This document shows, one piece after another, positions 1 to 12,187 of a DNA stretch of 64,000 nt (position 1 is its first letter; every line of letters starts with the position of its first letter). Source of the DNA: Mesocentrotus franciscanus (taxonomy: Eukaryota; Echinodermata; Echinoidea; Camarodonta; Strongylocentrotidae); contig CP137667.1 in the NCBI GenBank assembly GCA_037976565.1, forward strand, positions 26,242,277 through 26,306,276. The letters run 5' to 3'. Position numbers and translations under genes: made by a program. The notes under the pieces are model-generated. The model saw only the letters and a program-made list of their open reading frames with translations, had not been told where the DNA came from and ran no database searches.

Positions 1-467
1 ATAAACAATGTTCAAGTATCTGATTTATTTGGCAAATGGCGCGCACTCGTAGGCCTACTCGAGATCAGAGCCGTATGCACTTCTCCGCACGTTAGTCAGG
101 TGGCTTAGTGAAATTACCGTTACTTAATTGCCTGATAAAAGCACCATTTTTGGTACAGGGTTTCCTTAGGACCTACTCAACGATATTAGGCTAGGAGCCT
201 CCGGCAAAAAATTCAATTTAAGGCTGTGGGGGCGGGGGCGTCTTTTTGGAGCCCCCAAATAATTTTATAACATTAATTTGTTGTTGTACAAATGCCATTT
301 TTGGTACAGGGCTTCCTTAGGAGCTTCTGAACTATATTAGGGTAGGAGTCCCCGGCAAGAATATCATATAGGGGTGTGGGGCGGGGGCGTCGCCTCGTAG
401 CCCACAAATAATTTATAATTATAAAGGTAATATAACATTGAGTTTTTGTTGTACAGAAAAACTGTGT
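1..467. repeat. Tandem duplication, period about 151 bp
   Basis: Two diverged copies of a ~150-bp unit are seen at about 144-294 and 295-430. Each starts with CCATTTTTGGTACAGGG, continues with a CTTAGGA word and ATATTAGG-TAGGAG, then a GGGGGCGTC block and a CCCAAATAATT end. No coding potential. Bases 1-143 hold nothing I can name. Confidence 0.7.
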
Positions 468-552
468 TTATCAGTCGATAAACATAGTTTCCCTCGATAA
501 ACATAGTTTCTCTCGATAAACAGTGTTTTTCGACGATAAACAGTGTTTATCT
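468..552. repeat. Short tandem repeat of GATAAACA-type units
   Basis: Five imperfect copies of a ~20-bp unit built on CGATAAACATAGTTT or CGATAAACAGTGTTT are seen, bounded by GTTTATC, so the block is also partly palindromic. The region from 553 to 1195 has no gene that I can support; its open frames overlap on both strands, are short and lack splice context. Confidence 0.6.
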
Positions 553-1195
553 GAATTATTGGTCAAACGGCGCGCCATAGTAGTGTATTGAATGGATGTC
601 ACGAACAATACACGGTCAACGCTTCCCCTTTGTTACTCGACCCCCCTTATTTTTCTCTATTAAACTAATGAACTTGCCTTTCACGCTATGGCTACGTTGC
701 GTTCTCATATTATGCGCCATATTTATGTTTAGTGATTGTGATAGATTTTGAACGAAAGAATCACAATTAGATAACCAAAAAGTGTTAAACAGGGAAAAAA
801 GAACCATCATAAGTTTCAGATCAATTTTGTGCCCCCTCAATAAAATATCAATTTTCCGTCCCCCCTTAGTTTCAGATTTATTTTGCGCCCCCTCAAGGCC
901 CAATATCATACAATCGGATTGGTTTATGAAATCTCTAAAACCTCTAAAATTACAATGGCGATTTCGAAACCCTTCTCCGTATTTCTCATATTTGTTCGGA
1001 ACAAATGCGATCATCGCCATAATTCTTATTAATTAATATTAAGTTCTTAAGGAAATTTCGCCTAGAAAGCTATAAACATGATAAATGGGCCCGCTGATAT
1101 AATGGTCATCATTGCAACTCGCAGATGCTTATTAAAATGCAATATATGTGCGTGTGGACTGCGTGCAATATTAGGATTTTTAAAGACCCATGCGG

Positions 1196-1440
1196 TAAGC
1201 TACGCATGCTCGCTGCGTGCAGCATGCTCAGACTTTCTTGCGGACGCAGGCGGCATGGGGTAATCAGTTGATTGAGTGGAGCAAGCCGGGTGCAGGCGCA
1301 CGGGGATAATCTTCAGCGCTAAGCTACGCATGCTCGCTGCGTGCAGCATGCTCAGACTTTCGTGCGGACGCAGGCGGCATAGTGTAATCAGTTGATCGAG
1401 TGAAGCAAGCCGGATGCGTGCGGCATGAAAGATTAAGGCA
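1196..1440. repeat. Direct repeat, period 124 bp
   Basis: A ~93-bp sequence starting TAAGCTACGCATGCTCGCTG occurs at 1196 and again at 1320, each time running through CGGACGCAGGCGGCAT and AATCAGTTGAT. It is GC-richer than its surroundings. The stretch 1441-2331 holds no convincing gene; short plus-strand frames there are judged chance. Confidence 0.7.
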
Positions 1441-2331
1441 TGCCATTGGCGTGCGACCCATGCCCCCGGCGTGCAACATGCTAAGACATTTTTGACGCCA
1501 CGCCTAAGTCCGTGAAAAGAGGTTATTCAAAGACTCACAGCATGTGGCATAACATGTGGCATATGAATAGACTATGGATCAAAGTACGAAGCAAAACGTA
1601 CATTGGAAATATACCCTTTGTTAACACAATAAATTTTCAAAATCTTTGTCACGTTGCTCTGTCGCATTACTTTGCTGCTTCTAGATCTTGCAATTCTGCG
1701 CCGCTGCGCTGTGATCTGGCAAAGCAACGTATGTCGTTATGCACGCTCCATGCCGATGCCCTGTAATGTGGCAAAACAACGTATCTCTAACCGGGCCGTA
1801 AATATTTATAGTCGACTTACGTTGTTCTGCCAGATTACGGCCGAACTGCTTACCAACGTTAAAAACTCAAACCTCGACTGTTCGATTGCAGGGTATTTTT
1901 TAAGTTCCACTATTATAATAGCGAGGTATCTAAACTTATACATTTATTGTATCTCACATTGCATATTTACATAATAAATTATCATAAATACCACAATGAA
2001 AGTTCCATTTGACAAATACAACAATGTTGTATTTATACGCAATATGATTGGTATTCCGCCAAAAGGCCTCACTGTATTCATGACGATGCCGGTACGCCTA
2101 TCACATCAGTTCGTGCTTCATATCCAAAGGGTTAAAAGCATACGATTTTGTTTTTGTTTTGTTAACATAACAAAACAAATCAACGGCTCATTTGTTTTGC
2201 TTGATTACTTTTATGGTTACGTGGATAAGTCTGGGCGAGGGATGAAGTACGAAGTCAATTAATTTACTTTATATACCTCACTTTAGAAATCTAGCCATCT
2301 GATTGGTCGAAATTGGAGTCGTGATTTTAGC

Positions 2332-2418
2332 CATGCCCGCCTACCAGTCAATAGTCTTTTAAAAGTGCCCTCATACCCGCCTACCGGTCAATAGTCTTTT
2401 TTAAAATGCCCTCATGCC
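2332..2418. repeat. Two-and-a-bit copies of a ~40-bp minisatellite
   Basis: The unit CATGCCCGCCTACCAGTCAA plus TAGTCTTTTAAAAGTGCCCT is repeated in tandem, then a third copy starts and breaks off at CATGCCCCGG. Confidence 0.65.
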
Positions 2419-2715
2419 CCGGTTAACTGGCCGCAAAAATACATTTTGCTGCGATCCCCATTGGTTTACGTCTTAACATTTTCTTTGTGCGAGCGCGGAT
2501 ACCATACAGTTCTTTCTGTCTGCGATTCCGCAATGATTGTAAAATTCAGTCATCTTTCCAGCGAAAATTAACAGTGTCTCAGATTTTCTGTGATGTTTTA
2601 ACCAATCTTTACTCAAGAAAAGGATAAGATAAGAATTCTTGGTAGATTTTTGTGTCAATTCGGTATATAAAAGATATGATGACTGCTTTAATATTCGAGG
2701 CATATTTGTTTCTAT

Positions 2716-2796
2716 AGGCTCTCGGGGACGTTACATCCTGCCATCACCCCTCGGCTCGCTTTGGGTGATAACAGGATGTAACGTCCTATTGAGCCT
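2716..2796. repeat. 81-bp palindromic foldback
   Basis: Left arm AGGCTCTCGGGGACGTTACA (then TCCTG, CATCACCC) pairs with right arm GGGTGAT, CAGGATGTAACGTCCT and GAGCCT. The loop is about 10 bp. It looks like a tiny foldback or solo-TIR MITE. The flanks 2419-2715 and 2797-3410 show no gene. Confidence 0.65.
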
Positions 2797-3410
2797 TTAA
2801 AATCAACTATCCCTCTAATGGCAGTCATTATATCTATACTAGCCTTAGCATGCAACCAATACTAACTGACTTGAACTCTTTGAGTGTAATAAAATAAAAA
2901 TAAAAAATAATTTTCCACGATCTTTGCCTCTTTCAATAGCTGATGATCCTAGCCTCGAAACGACATGAATTGTTGAATATGTTTCATGTTGTATTAAAAA
3001 AGACGTATTTAAGTGGCCTTCAAATCGTACATCATATCTTCACGATAGAAAGAGATTTAATCCACATCCAGCAACTGTTCAAATTTTTTTTTGAAACTCA
3101 CTGTGACTGTTCAGAATACACTGCAAAATATAAGGGAAATACTAGAATGATACTTATGATGATATTCTAACAATGAAATTAAAGGGCCCTTTTCCGATTG
3201 TTTTTTTCGTAGTTCGTTATATCATGTAGGCGTATCGAAATATCTTAAAAGTTCGAATGAATGAGCAGAAAGAAGATAAAGCAAACGTACCCAGGTTATA
3301 TACAAATGTTAGGAAAACGTCAACAATTCCCCTCATAACAAGGGAAGAGAAAAGTGGAATAACATTAACAAAAAAAAAAACGAATACATAAATAATTAAA
3401 TTCGTAAACA

Positions 3411-3735
3411 AATACATACATTTTCAGAAATGAAGAAAAAATATCAGCCCCTGACGATGAATGATTTTTGAAGTTAAGTCTTTAAGTTACTTTTGAAGAA
3501 AACTTATACAAAATTATGCGCAGGTCTGCATGATTTTTTTGTATTTCACATGATCTGCGAAAATTAGTAAACAAATACATACATTTTCAGAAATGAAGAA
3601 AAATATCAGCCCCTGACGATGAATGAATTTTGAAGTTAAGTCTTTCAGTTACTGTTGAAGAAAACTTTTTTCAAAATTATGCGCAGGTCTGCATGATTTT
3701 TTTTGATATTCCAGATAATCTGCGATAAATAAAAC
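3411..3735. repeat. Two tandem copies of a 163-bp unit
   Basis: AATACATACATTTTCAGAAA starts at 3411 and again at 3574. Both copies run through CAGCCCCTGACGATGAATGA and ATTATGCGCAGGTCTGCATG. Similarity is high, so the duplication is fairly recent. No gene. Confidence 0.8.
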
Positions 3736-3837
3736 ATCGCTCACAGCTTGTTTCATGTTCTTGTTCTTCATACCACTGCGTAACTAAGACGAATTATAAC
3801 AAACTTGCTAATATAATATCATCCCTATTACAAGGTT

Positions 3838-4110
3838 GATAGAGGGAGATAAATACAGAGAGAAAGAGAGGGAGAGAGAGAGAGAGATAGAGGGAGAGGG
3901 AGAGAGAGAGAGAGATAGAGAGAGGGGTGAACGGGCGGTTCAGGGGGAGCAAAAAAGAGAAAGGTGAATGGGTTGTAAAAGGAATGCAATTGGCTATTGA
4001 AAAGGAGAAACGCAAACAACTGGAATATGAATTTTGATAAACCTAACACGAAGGAATAACGAGAACATGGAGAAAGAGGAAGAGAGAAAGAGAGAGAGAG
4101 AGGAGGGGTG
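3838..4110. repeat. GA-rich (CT-rich on minus) simple repeats
   Basis: Runs of GAGAGA at 3858-3928 and 4080-4103 create spurious serine/leucine-rich minus-strand frames. Further right (4171 and 4205) a ~29-bp word, ATATATTATGTTCAGGC plus a GCCGG end, is duplicated. Nothing else is recognised up to 4700. Confidence 0.8.
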
Positions 4111-4701
4111 TGTGGGTTAGAAAGAAGTTATAACATGCTCGTTATGGAAGATTGCAGTTTCACCATTCTTTGAATATATTATGTTCAGGCTCGCCGGATA
4201 CATTCTTTAGATATATTATGTTCAGGCGCGCCGGAACCCTTGTTTTTTCTTTGTCTTTGTCTCTTTTTCTGGAGAGGTGGGGGAGGTCGATTTTCGACGT
4301 GTTTTCAATCTCCGAAAAATGTATACGCTCGCTATTTGAATATACCCCCACCCCACCAAAACAAGGAAAACAAGAAATTCACTTTCTTAAATAATAATAT
4401 TTCCAAAGAGCAACGTTTGCTTATTTTCGATAAAAGAAACATTCTTTGCCGTCTTGTATGTACACCTTTTATATGGATTGTTGTGTTCAACACTTATTAG
4501 GAATGAGAAAGCAGCAAGGTAGGGTAATAATGGAAGGTAGAGAGAGAAGGAGCACTGCCATAAATAGTATCTACAAGGTTAATGGGATATCATCGGTTTT
4601 GAATTTTACTTTTCTTCAGAATTTCCATGAAAAGAACATGTATAATTTGTTACAGTTTCTCTACAGTACTAACGATGATAGGACTGTACAGATTCTATGT
4701 G

Positions 4702-4815
4702 ACATTTTGAATTGAATTTTGAATTGAATTCATTTATTCACCACCATTGAAACCATTGAAAGAAAATATACATAAATGTACAATGACAATGTCAAAATAA
4801 CATAAACATAAACAT
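4702..4815 (-). mobile_element. Remnant 3' tail of a non-LTR retrotransposon, reversed
   Basis: Read on the minus strand, 4742-4702 gives GGTGAATAAATGAATTCAAT followed by two more TTCAAT-containing units. A GTGAATAAATG motif followed by a short tandem repeat is the typical 3' end of CR1/L2-like elements, and 7708-7741 in this window has the same organisation. No coding part remains. Assignment is inference from tail form only. Confidence 0.45.
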
Positions 4816-7741
4816 AAAACAAATTAAATTACATGTTCTACACCGATATACACCGATTGTATATTAAAGACACCGTACCATTCAGTATAAAAAATGAATT
4901 CTTTGTTGATGGTTTGGAACTAATGTGCTTAGATATCTGCTTACCAAAGCAAAAACCCTTCTTAATAGTTTATTGGTACAGACTACCTAATTCCCATAAT
5001 GCACACTTTGAGAAATTTAAAACTCTGTTACAACTCTTAGAGTCATCCTCGAAAGAATTTATTATCTTTGGGGATCTCAATTGTGATTTATTAAAAAGAC
5101 CTATGTCAAGTCAAACGAAAACTTTGAAGCGTTTAAGTGAAGAATACGATTTGAAACAATACATAAATAAGCCAACAAGAGTAACCTGTATGACTGAGAC
5201 ATTAATTGATGTGTTTTATTCTTCTAATCATGAAAAAGTTTCTTTCAGTGACGTCATCCCATTGAGCTTGAGCGATGACTTTATGATAGTATGTAATCTT
5301 GGTAGAGTAAGAACCATGAAAACACAACATAAGTACATATATAGTCGAAATACGAAAAGATTTGATTTAGCTCAATTTAAATTGGATCTCTAAAGTTCAT
5401 TGGGATGATGTGCTTTCTGACCCTGATCCAATCAGTGCTTTTGATAAATGGAGCTCTAAGTTCAATTTAGTCCTAAATAAACATGCCCCATTAAGAATAA
5501 AAAGAATTCGTCATAAAGCTACACCATGGATAAATAATGAAATTTTATGTAGAATGCGAGAAATAGATCGAATGAAAAGAAAAGCTAAAGGATCAGGGTC
5601 ATCGAATGACTGGGTGATGTATAAAAAACTAAGAAATGCTGTCACATCCATGATTAGGGAATCTAAAAAGAGATATGTTTCGGAAAGCATTTCGAAAAAT
5701 GAAGGTAAATTAAATGCAATGTGGAAATCATTGAGACGTATCATACCTAAAAATGTCAATGATAGCGGTTTTCAAAAGATAGTTATTGACAATAAAGAAA
5801 TAACAGGATCTAAACATATTGCATCATGTTTGAATGATCATTTTGTTGATTTACCATCTAAGCGGAAGGGAACCAAAATATTTGGTGGTAATATGGATCA
5901 GTATATGACTCAAATAAACTCAACATTTAGGTTTAAAGAGATAACAAATAATGAGGTTTTGAAATGTATCCATGATATTGCAAGGAATAAGGCCACTGGC
6001 CTCGATCAAATACCAGCCAGTTTCGTAAAAGACTCTATTGAATACATTGTTAAACCGCTAACACATATCATCAATGCGTCATTAAGAAAGGGAAAATTCC
6101 TGGTGCCTGGAAAAGGGCCCGGGTAACGCCTATTCACAAAAGTGGTGATAGAGCTAATCCCTGCAACTATAGGCCAATATCGGTCTTACCTGTATTATCT
6201 AAAGTGCTAGAAAACTTGTGTTTAATCAAGTGTATGATTACCTTTCAAAGAATGAACTATTATGTCATAACCAACACGGTTTTCGCCCGAAACATTCGAC
6301 TTTAACTGCACTCTTATCTCTCACAGATGATGTTTGTAAAAAATTAGACAATGGGTATGTAATAGGTTTTGTAACGCTTGACTTAGAAAAAGCGTTCGAT
6401 TTTGTATCGTTTGAGATTTTGCTTAAAAGGCTAAGATATTATGGTTTTGATCAAAACTCAATATGTTGGTTTTAGGTTTATTTCCATGATAGGGAACAAT
6501 GCACTTTGGTAAACGGTAACATGTCACAGAGCAGAAAAGTAACAAGCGGAGTGCCCCAAGGAAGTATCCTTGGGCCATTGATGTTTATTATCACTCTGAA
6601 TGATTTATATAAATCAATCAACAAATGTTCCCTTTCTCTGTATGCGGATGACACTTGCATGTATTTTGCTGCAAAAGACCCAAAGATATTAGAAAAAGTA
6701 ATCAATGGTGATTTGAAATCAGCTACGACATGGTTTTCAAATAATGAATTGTTGCTTAACGTTGACAAATGTCAGGTCATGTTAACAGGTTCAACGTCAG
6801 ATTTGGGTCGTTTCTGTAATGTTGATATTCGTCTAAATAACAAAAAATTACTTAGAGTAATAGAATGCAAATATCTTGGGATTTTGCTTGAATGCAATCT
6901 TTCATGGAACCCACATATAGACCATGTAAAGAAAAAGGTTATAAAGACGTATTTTGCTTTAAAGCGAATGAGGCAATTCACAGACGAAAAAATAGCATTA
7001 ATACTGTACAAAACCTTAATTCAGCCTCATTTCGCTTATTGCAGCACAATTTGGATGAACGGTAAAGAAACTCGGCTAAAACAACTTCAAACTCTACAAA
7101 ATAGATGTTTGAGATCTGTACTCGGAGTGAATAGTAGATTTCACACTGAAATTCTTTATAAAACCCTTGAAATTGACATGCTAAAAGAGTACTGGGTCCA
7201 ACAGGCTTTAGTTACTATATTTAAGCTGTTACATAATCTTGGTCCACCTGTTTTATCTTCATTGATCGAATTTAATACTGATGTAGGCTATATGTTTCGT
7301 TATGCTAATTCACAAATTCCCCTTCCAAGACCTCACACAAATTTTCTTCAGCATAGTCCATTATACCATGCATCAAAGCTTTTTAATACCTTGCCCAACG
7401 ATCTCAGAATTATAAATGTCGTTAAATCTTACAGTATTGAGATCAGCAAAATTAAAGATATTGGCTCACTTCTTTCATCTCGTGGATACTAATTTTTTTT
7501 TTCTTCTTTCTTTCTTTTTGACACTATGATTTGATTTTGTACTTAAATTTCTGTAAATATGTTCATTTTTTATAACTTGCATATTTGTTTGTAAAATGTA
7601 ATTTTATTGTTTTATATTCTATTGTTCGAATTTTATGTAATCACGGCCTCGCTGAAAAACAGCATTTGCTGAATGCGGGCACAATTAATGTATTTGTTTT
7701 TAAACCGTGAATAAATAAAATATACCATACCATACCATACA
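4816..7741 (+). mobile_element. 5'-truncated CR1/L2-like (Jockey superclade) non-LTR retrotransposon
   Basis: The element contains the C-terminal half of an APE endonuclease, a reverse transcriptase and a post-RT domain. A 3' UTR ends GTGAATAAATAAAATATACC followed by (ATACC)n at 7722-7741. There is no RNase H domain and no LTR. The N-terminal ~100 residues of the endonuclease are absent, so the copy is 5' truncated, as usual for target-primed reverse transcription. Clade assignment rests on motif spacing and the microsatellite tail; CR1, L2, Rex1 and Crack cannot be separated by eye. Confidence 0.8.
4833..7492 (+). pseudogene. Endonuclease/reverse transcriptase ORF2, broken
   Basis: The APE endonuclease part (4833-5390) shows the FIIFGDLNCDLL block. 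The RT part shows NKATGLDQIPA (near 5990), NYRPISVLPVLSKVLE (6170), NQHGFRPKHST (6280), LDLEKAFDFV with the first catalytic Asp (6380), SGVPQGSILGPLMF (6547) and the YADD box at 6641-6652. The C-terminal part (6900-7492) has the YLGILLECNLSWNPHID block and a post-RT region. Breaks seen: frame change near 5385, frame change near 6095, another near 6205 and an in-frame TAG at 6473-6475. The product cannot be made as one chain, so this is a dead copy. Catalytic residues themselves are intact. Confidence 0.85.
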
Positions 7742-8156
7742 TTATGAGAAATAAATAGTTTTAAGTAAATTTCGTGTCAAGAATAAAATAATAGATGACT
7801 ATTTACAATGAGTTTGTGATCGATGGTAAAATACAGTCAGAAAAAGCACATGTGCTAGTCGAGCCTAACTCTCGTTATTTATCAAGCCTAAAATATAGTT
7901 AAAGAAGAATACATGATGGGTTTCCAAATCCTAAAAATAAGATTTATGTGTGTATAATATTACAATCCAAACAACCAGACTGGTTGCTGTATATACAACT
8001 ATATAATCACAAAGTTACAATTCGTGGTTTTCACCTAAGAGTAATTTTGTGAGCTTTTTACGAAATGAGGTTCTTGATCTCTCCATTCTTAGATCAGTAG
8101 GAAGCATATTAAAAAAATTACCTCCAACCAATGAAACAGAAAACTTTCCTTGGTCT
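7742..8156. other. No gene seen
   Basis: AT-rich sequence between the retrotransposon tail and the TIR element. I see no coding, RNA or repeat structure that I can support. Confidence 0.6.
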
Positions 8157-8164
8157 GTTTTGAA

Positions 8165-9263
8165 GGCTTATGCTAAACACTCGAGTCGCGGCGCGCTGGA
8201 AAACACTCGGGTCACGGCTAGCTGGGCCAATTTTTATTTAATGGTGTCTTCAAATCGGCTTTATAAGGGTTTTTTTAATTTTAATTCCATCATGTATAGT
8301 AATCATTACAATAGTCTCTGTTGGTTTCCCCTTTCATCTTATGATTTCTTATGCCATTTTTTTAATCGTTCTTCTACATCGTTAATTCTTTCTCTCCCTT
8401 CATTTTCCCCTTTTCATTCCTCTTTTCTTCTAGGCCTACAATGTAATTCTTTATTTTCTGCAATACATCTTCCCCATCTTTATGTTAATTGATAATTCTT
8501 CTGGTGCATTCTGCCACAATTTTCCATAAGGCCTATAATATACTCTGTTCCTGTATTTATATCTTTTCCCTTTTCTTCTATAATTTGTTCCATGTCAGTT
8601 TCCCACACTTTATCTTCTCTTTCTATATTTCCATCATTCCTTGTAATTTCCATCCTATTAAGTTGTATTCCTCACTTTATTTTCATATGTCAGTCTTTTA
8701 AAAATTATCGTTTTACATTTTATTATATCCCTTTATTTCCCTTCTATTTTTTACATTATGTAATTCTTGATTTTCTCCACTCTATTCTTTATCACTGTTA
8801 AATCTGGCCAATGAATTATTTCAATTCCCCTTTTCATATATTTTTCCTTTGTATTCCTCTCTTGGTAGTTCTTAATTTTCCACAATTCATCTTCTAACTC
8901 TTTCCATTCTTCCTTGTCTCCATCCTATTAATATACCTATCATATTCTCTTGTAGTAATACACTTTCTCTAATATCTACATTATCCACCTTTTTTTGTCT
9001 TTCCTAATGTCAGCCTTGATTCTGAAATTATCTTCTTACTTTTCTATCATTAAACAAAAAACAATCGCAACTTCCAACTTCTTTTTAAAGTAAATTTACC
9101 CACGCACCCCCATTGGAAAATGGTTTAAAACAGTCGCTAATTTAAGATAAGATTTCACAGCGTGTAGGGCCGATTTGAAGACACCATTACAAAAAAATTG
9201 GCCCAGCTGGCCGTGAACCGAGTGTTTTCCAGCGCGCCGCGACCCGAGTGTTTAGCATGAGCC
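8165..9263. mobile_element. Non-autonomous TIR DNA transposon, 1.1 kb, 8-bp TSD
   Basis: Terminal inverted repeats of about 94 bp: the left end begins GGCTTATGCTAAACACTCGA, and the right end read in reverse begins GGCTCATGCTAAACACTCGG. Both continue through TCGCGGCGCGCTGGAAAACA to AATGGTGTCTTCAAATCGG with only a handful of mismatches. The 8-bp direct repeat GTTTTGAA lies immediately outside (8157-8164 and 9264-9271). The interior is AT-rich and T-biased without a credible ORF. An 8-bp duplication is typical of hAT, and also of P-like elements; the termini do not settle the superfamily. Confidence 0.88.
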
Positions 9264-9406
9264 GTTTTGAATAAAGGAAGACGTAATTGTCGACCCTATT
9301 TTTGTCGTGTGGAATATCCATGTGGTATCATAATGCAATATTTTTTTAAGGAATGAGGTTATCGTTCATTTAGTACAAATAGATAATTTATGCAATTTGA
9401 AAACAT

Positions 9407-10653
9407 TCAGCAATAGGAGGTCATGAAACAGTGCATTAGTATGGGTACGATGTGGCTTGAAAGTACAGCCATCTTTTGAGTATAAAATATACAATTCAAG
9501 TGTGATTTATTAGTACTACACCAAACCACGATGCCATATGTAATATGTGGCTCTATTAGAGCTTTATACAACATTTCTGATGCATTGATAGTAAGCTTAT
9601 TTGCAGTGCACCAATTTTGTATCGATTTTAAATTTGTATTTACTTCACACTCATCTATTTGATCTACACTTTTGGGAAAAGTATGAAAAATATTAGAATC
9701 CTCTACAAATAGTCTAAAATTGAAATAATTTGTCACAGTTGGCAAGTCATTTATATAGATTAAAAAGAGAGTTGTTCCTAAGACAGAACCTTGTGGTACA
9801 CCACATTTGGTATATATCTCCTTTCTGATGATGACTCTTTGTATTTCACAAACTTGATTCTGTCACTAAGGTAGCTTTCGAGCCATTTCAGTGCATGTTC
9901 CCGGATGCCATAATGGAATAGCTTTTTAATTAATATGTTGTGGTTTATTGTGTCAAAAGCCTTTTGAAAGTCAGGAAACACACCAAGCGTAACACATCCT
10001 TCGTCTTTTCTTTTCAAAACCGTATTCATAAGATTAATTACTGATAGTTTAGTACTATGCATCTTTCTAAATCCGTACTGATGGTGATATAAAATGGCAT
10101 GCGTTTGTAGGAAACTGGTGAATCGAACATTAACTATTTTTTTCTCTAAAACGTTACCCAAAATTTGAAGCACAAAAATGGGTCTATACTTCCCTGTCTC
10201 ATGTTTATAACCCTTTTTAAACAGTGGAGTGACTTTAGCAATTTTCATTTGATGAGGGAAATTTCCTGTTTCCAATGAAAGACTGAAGATATGTGTTAAT
10301 GGTTCAGCCAAAATAGATGCACCATCCTTAATCAGGCGTACTGGAATGTTGTCGTAACCACGAGCTTTCTTCCCGCCAAAAGCTAACATGTGGTCATGAA
10401 CTTCCTTCATTGTGACCGGTTTCCAAAAAAGAGACTGCTTAACACTATTATTCAAATAATCTTTATATAAAGTGGGCACATTTAGTATTGCTGATGCTAG
10501 ATTTGAACCTATGTTTACAAAGAAATCATTAAATTCATAGGCAATTTCAGAATCAGTTGTTAGAACTTCATCACTTCCATTAATACGCATTATAAGTTTT
10601 TCTACCTTAGTACCTTTGTTACCATTATTTCTCCCCGATAGTAATTCATTCAT
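9407..10653 (-). pseudogene. Decayed reverse transcriptase of a second CR1/L2-like element
   Basis: Minus-strand coding runs from about 10653 to 9407. Blocks seen: EFNDFFVNIGSNLA (near 10540), GGKKARGYDNIPVRLIKDG, MKIAKVTPLFKKG (10225), YGFRKMHSTKLSVI (10060), DFQKAFDTINHNILIKKL (9960), then after a frame change near 9815 the block CGVPQGSVLGTTLFLIYIND. The box that should be YADD reads FVED, so a catalytic position is degraded. The thumb and C-terminal part are only a short remnant and no 3' tail is visible below 9407. It is opposite in orientation to the copy at 4.8-7.7 kb and more diverged from it than a simple duplication would be. Confidence 0.82.
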
Positions 10654-11976
10654 GATATTCCACGTTTACTAGTATTATTGCTGTTCTAAGCTAACAAACC
10701 ACAGTAATAATTGATCTTGGCATTGCGAAGAGCAGTCGTTTAAATAATACGTTTCTATAGCTCCGATCTTTTTGTACGACACTTACATCAAAGTAAGATT
10801 TTCCTACTTTAAAAACAATTTGATATTTGTTTTCGAACAGACTTCATTATTGTTTTGGTTATCCAAGGTTTTTTATAAGCGCGTTCTTTGCGGCTACTCT
10901 TCTGTTTGATTGGTGCATGTTTATTACAAACATTCTTAAACATATTATGAAATATGCAATGTTAACATCTTAACAGTTATTTTTTGCGCTACCAGTCTTG
11001 CACAGCAAGATCATATTTAAAGTTGTGTACATCATAGTTTTTGCATAACAACTGTAAGTTACAGTCTGTGGAAAATGCTGCTGCTTTAGACAAAAGAAAA
11101 TGGTAATAACGAGTAACCTAACCAGTACTAGAACTGAAAATGAACAGCCTACTTCCAAATTATGATCATGCGTGCCAAAGCTTATACATTTACTTATAAA
11201 TTATTACATAAAATACATGTTTAATACTGTTGTTACGCCAACCGGGCGACGAAAAAGGAGTTAACCTACCCCCTCTTTGCGGGAAAACCCCTACCTACAC
11301 TTCTTCCTCGACACACTTTCTTCTGTAAAAATGCAAGAGAACGTAGCGCCCAAGTCATACTAAAAAGGATTGTGAATCATGAAAGTCTGTATTATGGAGG
11401 TCTAGCAATCTTTTTGAACTGATGGTTTTGCAAAATTATGAGTGTAATGTTATCATGTTAGCTAGCGAGGTGTACGAGGAGAACGTATTCCTACCTCATT
11501 TTGTTAAGATAAGCATTTGCTCCAACCTTCGACTTTGGCGGCATTTTAATAGATGGTTTGTAATGTACAAGAAGTACTGCATCACTTAATGCGTGAGAGA
11601 GCGTAGTGATCGAGACGGAACATGTGGAATTTCGAATGTTAAAACTTTACATGTTCGAGTCAGAGATAGCACATTATTGTTATATAAAAGAAGATCATTT
11701 CACGTCATTTTCTTTATTGCTTTCTGTCTTGGGAGGGTGCTAAATGAGGGGGTCACAATTGAGTATAAGTACTTGAAACTAGCAAACCTAACAAAAAGTC
11801 AGGTAATTGCATGTTGAAGTATTGTAGTTTTACAGTGATTAGAGGTATTCTTTATACTGCAAAGGCTGCGCAGGCGATTTAGCCTTCCCCTTAATCATGT
11901 TAATGGAGGGCAACATAATGGCCCTAGCGTTTAACGCCTCTCGGAGGGTATCTACAACATTCGCATTAGAGCAGTA
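10654..11976. other. No gene seen
   Basis: AT-rich stretch with short frames only. No splice-bounded coding, snRNA or repeat family could be supported. Confidence 0.55.
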
Positions 11977-12185
11977 CACTCTAAAAACTGAAATGTTAAA
12001 TCACCATTTAAAAGGGCCGAGGAGTGACAACTCTTTCAAAATGGTAGATTAACACTCTGAACATGCTGGATCCAACACTTTAAAGGTTGAATACATTATG
12101 TTAAAAGTATCAATCTACCATTTTGAAAGAGTTGTCACTCCTCGGCCCTTTTAAATGGTGATTTAACATTTCAGTTTTTAGAGTG
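11977..12185. mobile_element. 209-bp MITE with TA target duplication
   Basis: Near-perfect terminal inverted repeats of ~75 bp: left CACTCTAAAAACTGAAATG and on to GGCCGAGGAGTGACAACTCT; right end is its reverse complement, finishing CAGTTTTTAGAGTG. TA dinucleotides flank both ends (11975-11976, 12186-12187), which fits Tc1/mariner-type insertion. The ~60-bp centre is unique. High arm identity implies recent activity or gene-conversion-like repair. Confidence 0.88.
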
Positions 12186-12187
12186 TA

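Noticed and set aside
616..1020. 134-codon minus-strand frame
   Set aside because: Overlaps an 84-codon plus-strand frame, has no recognisable domain, no splice sites and AT-driven composition.
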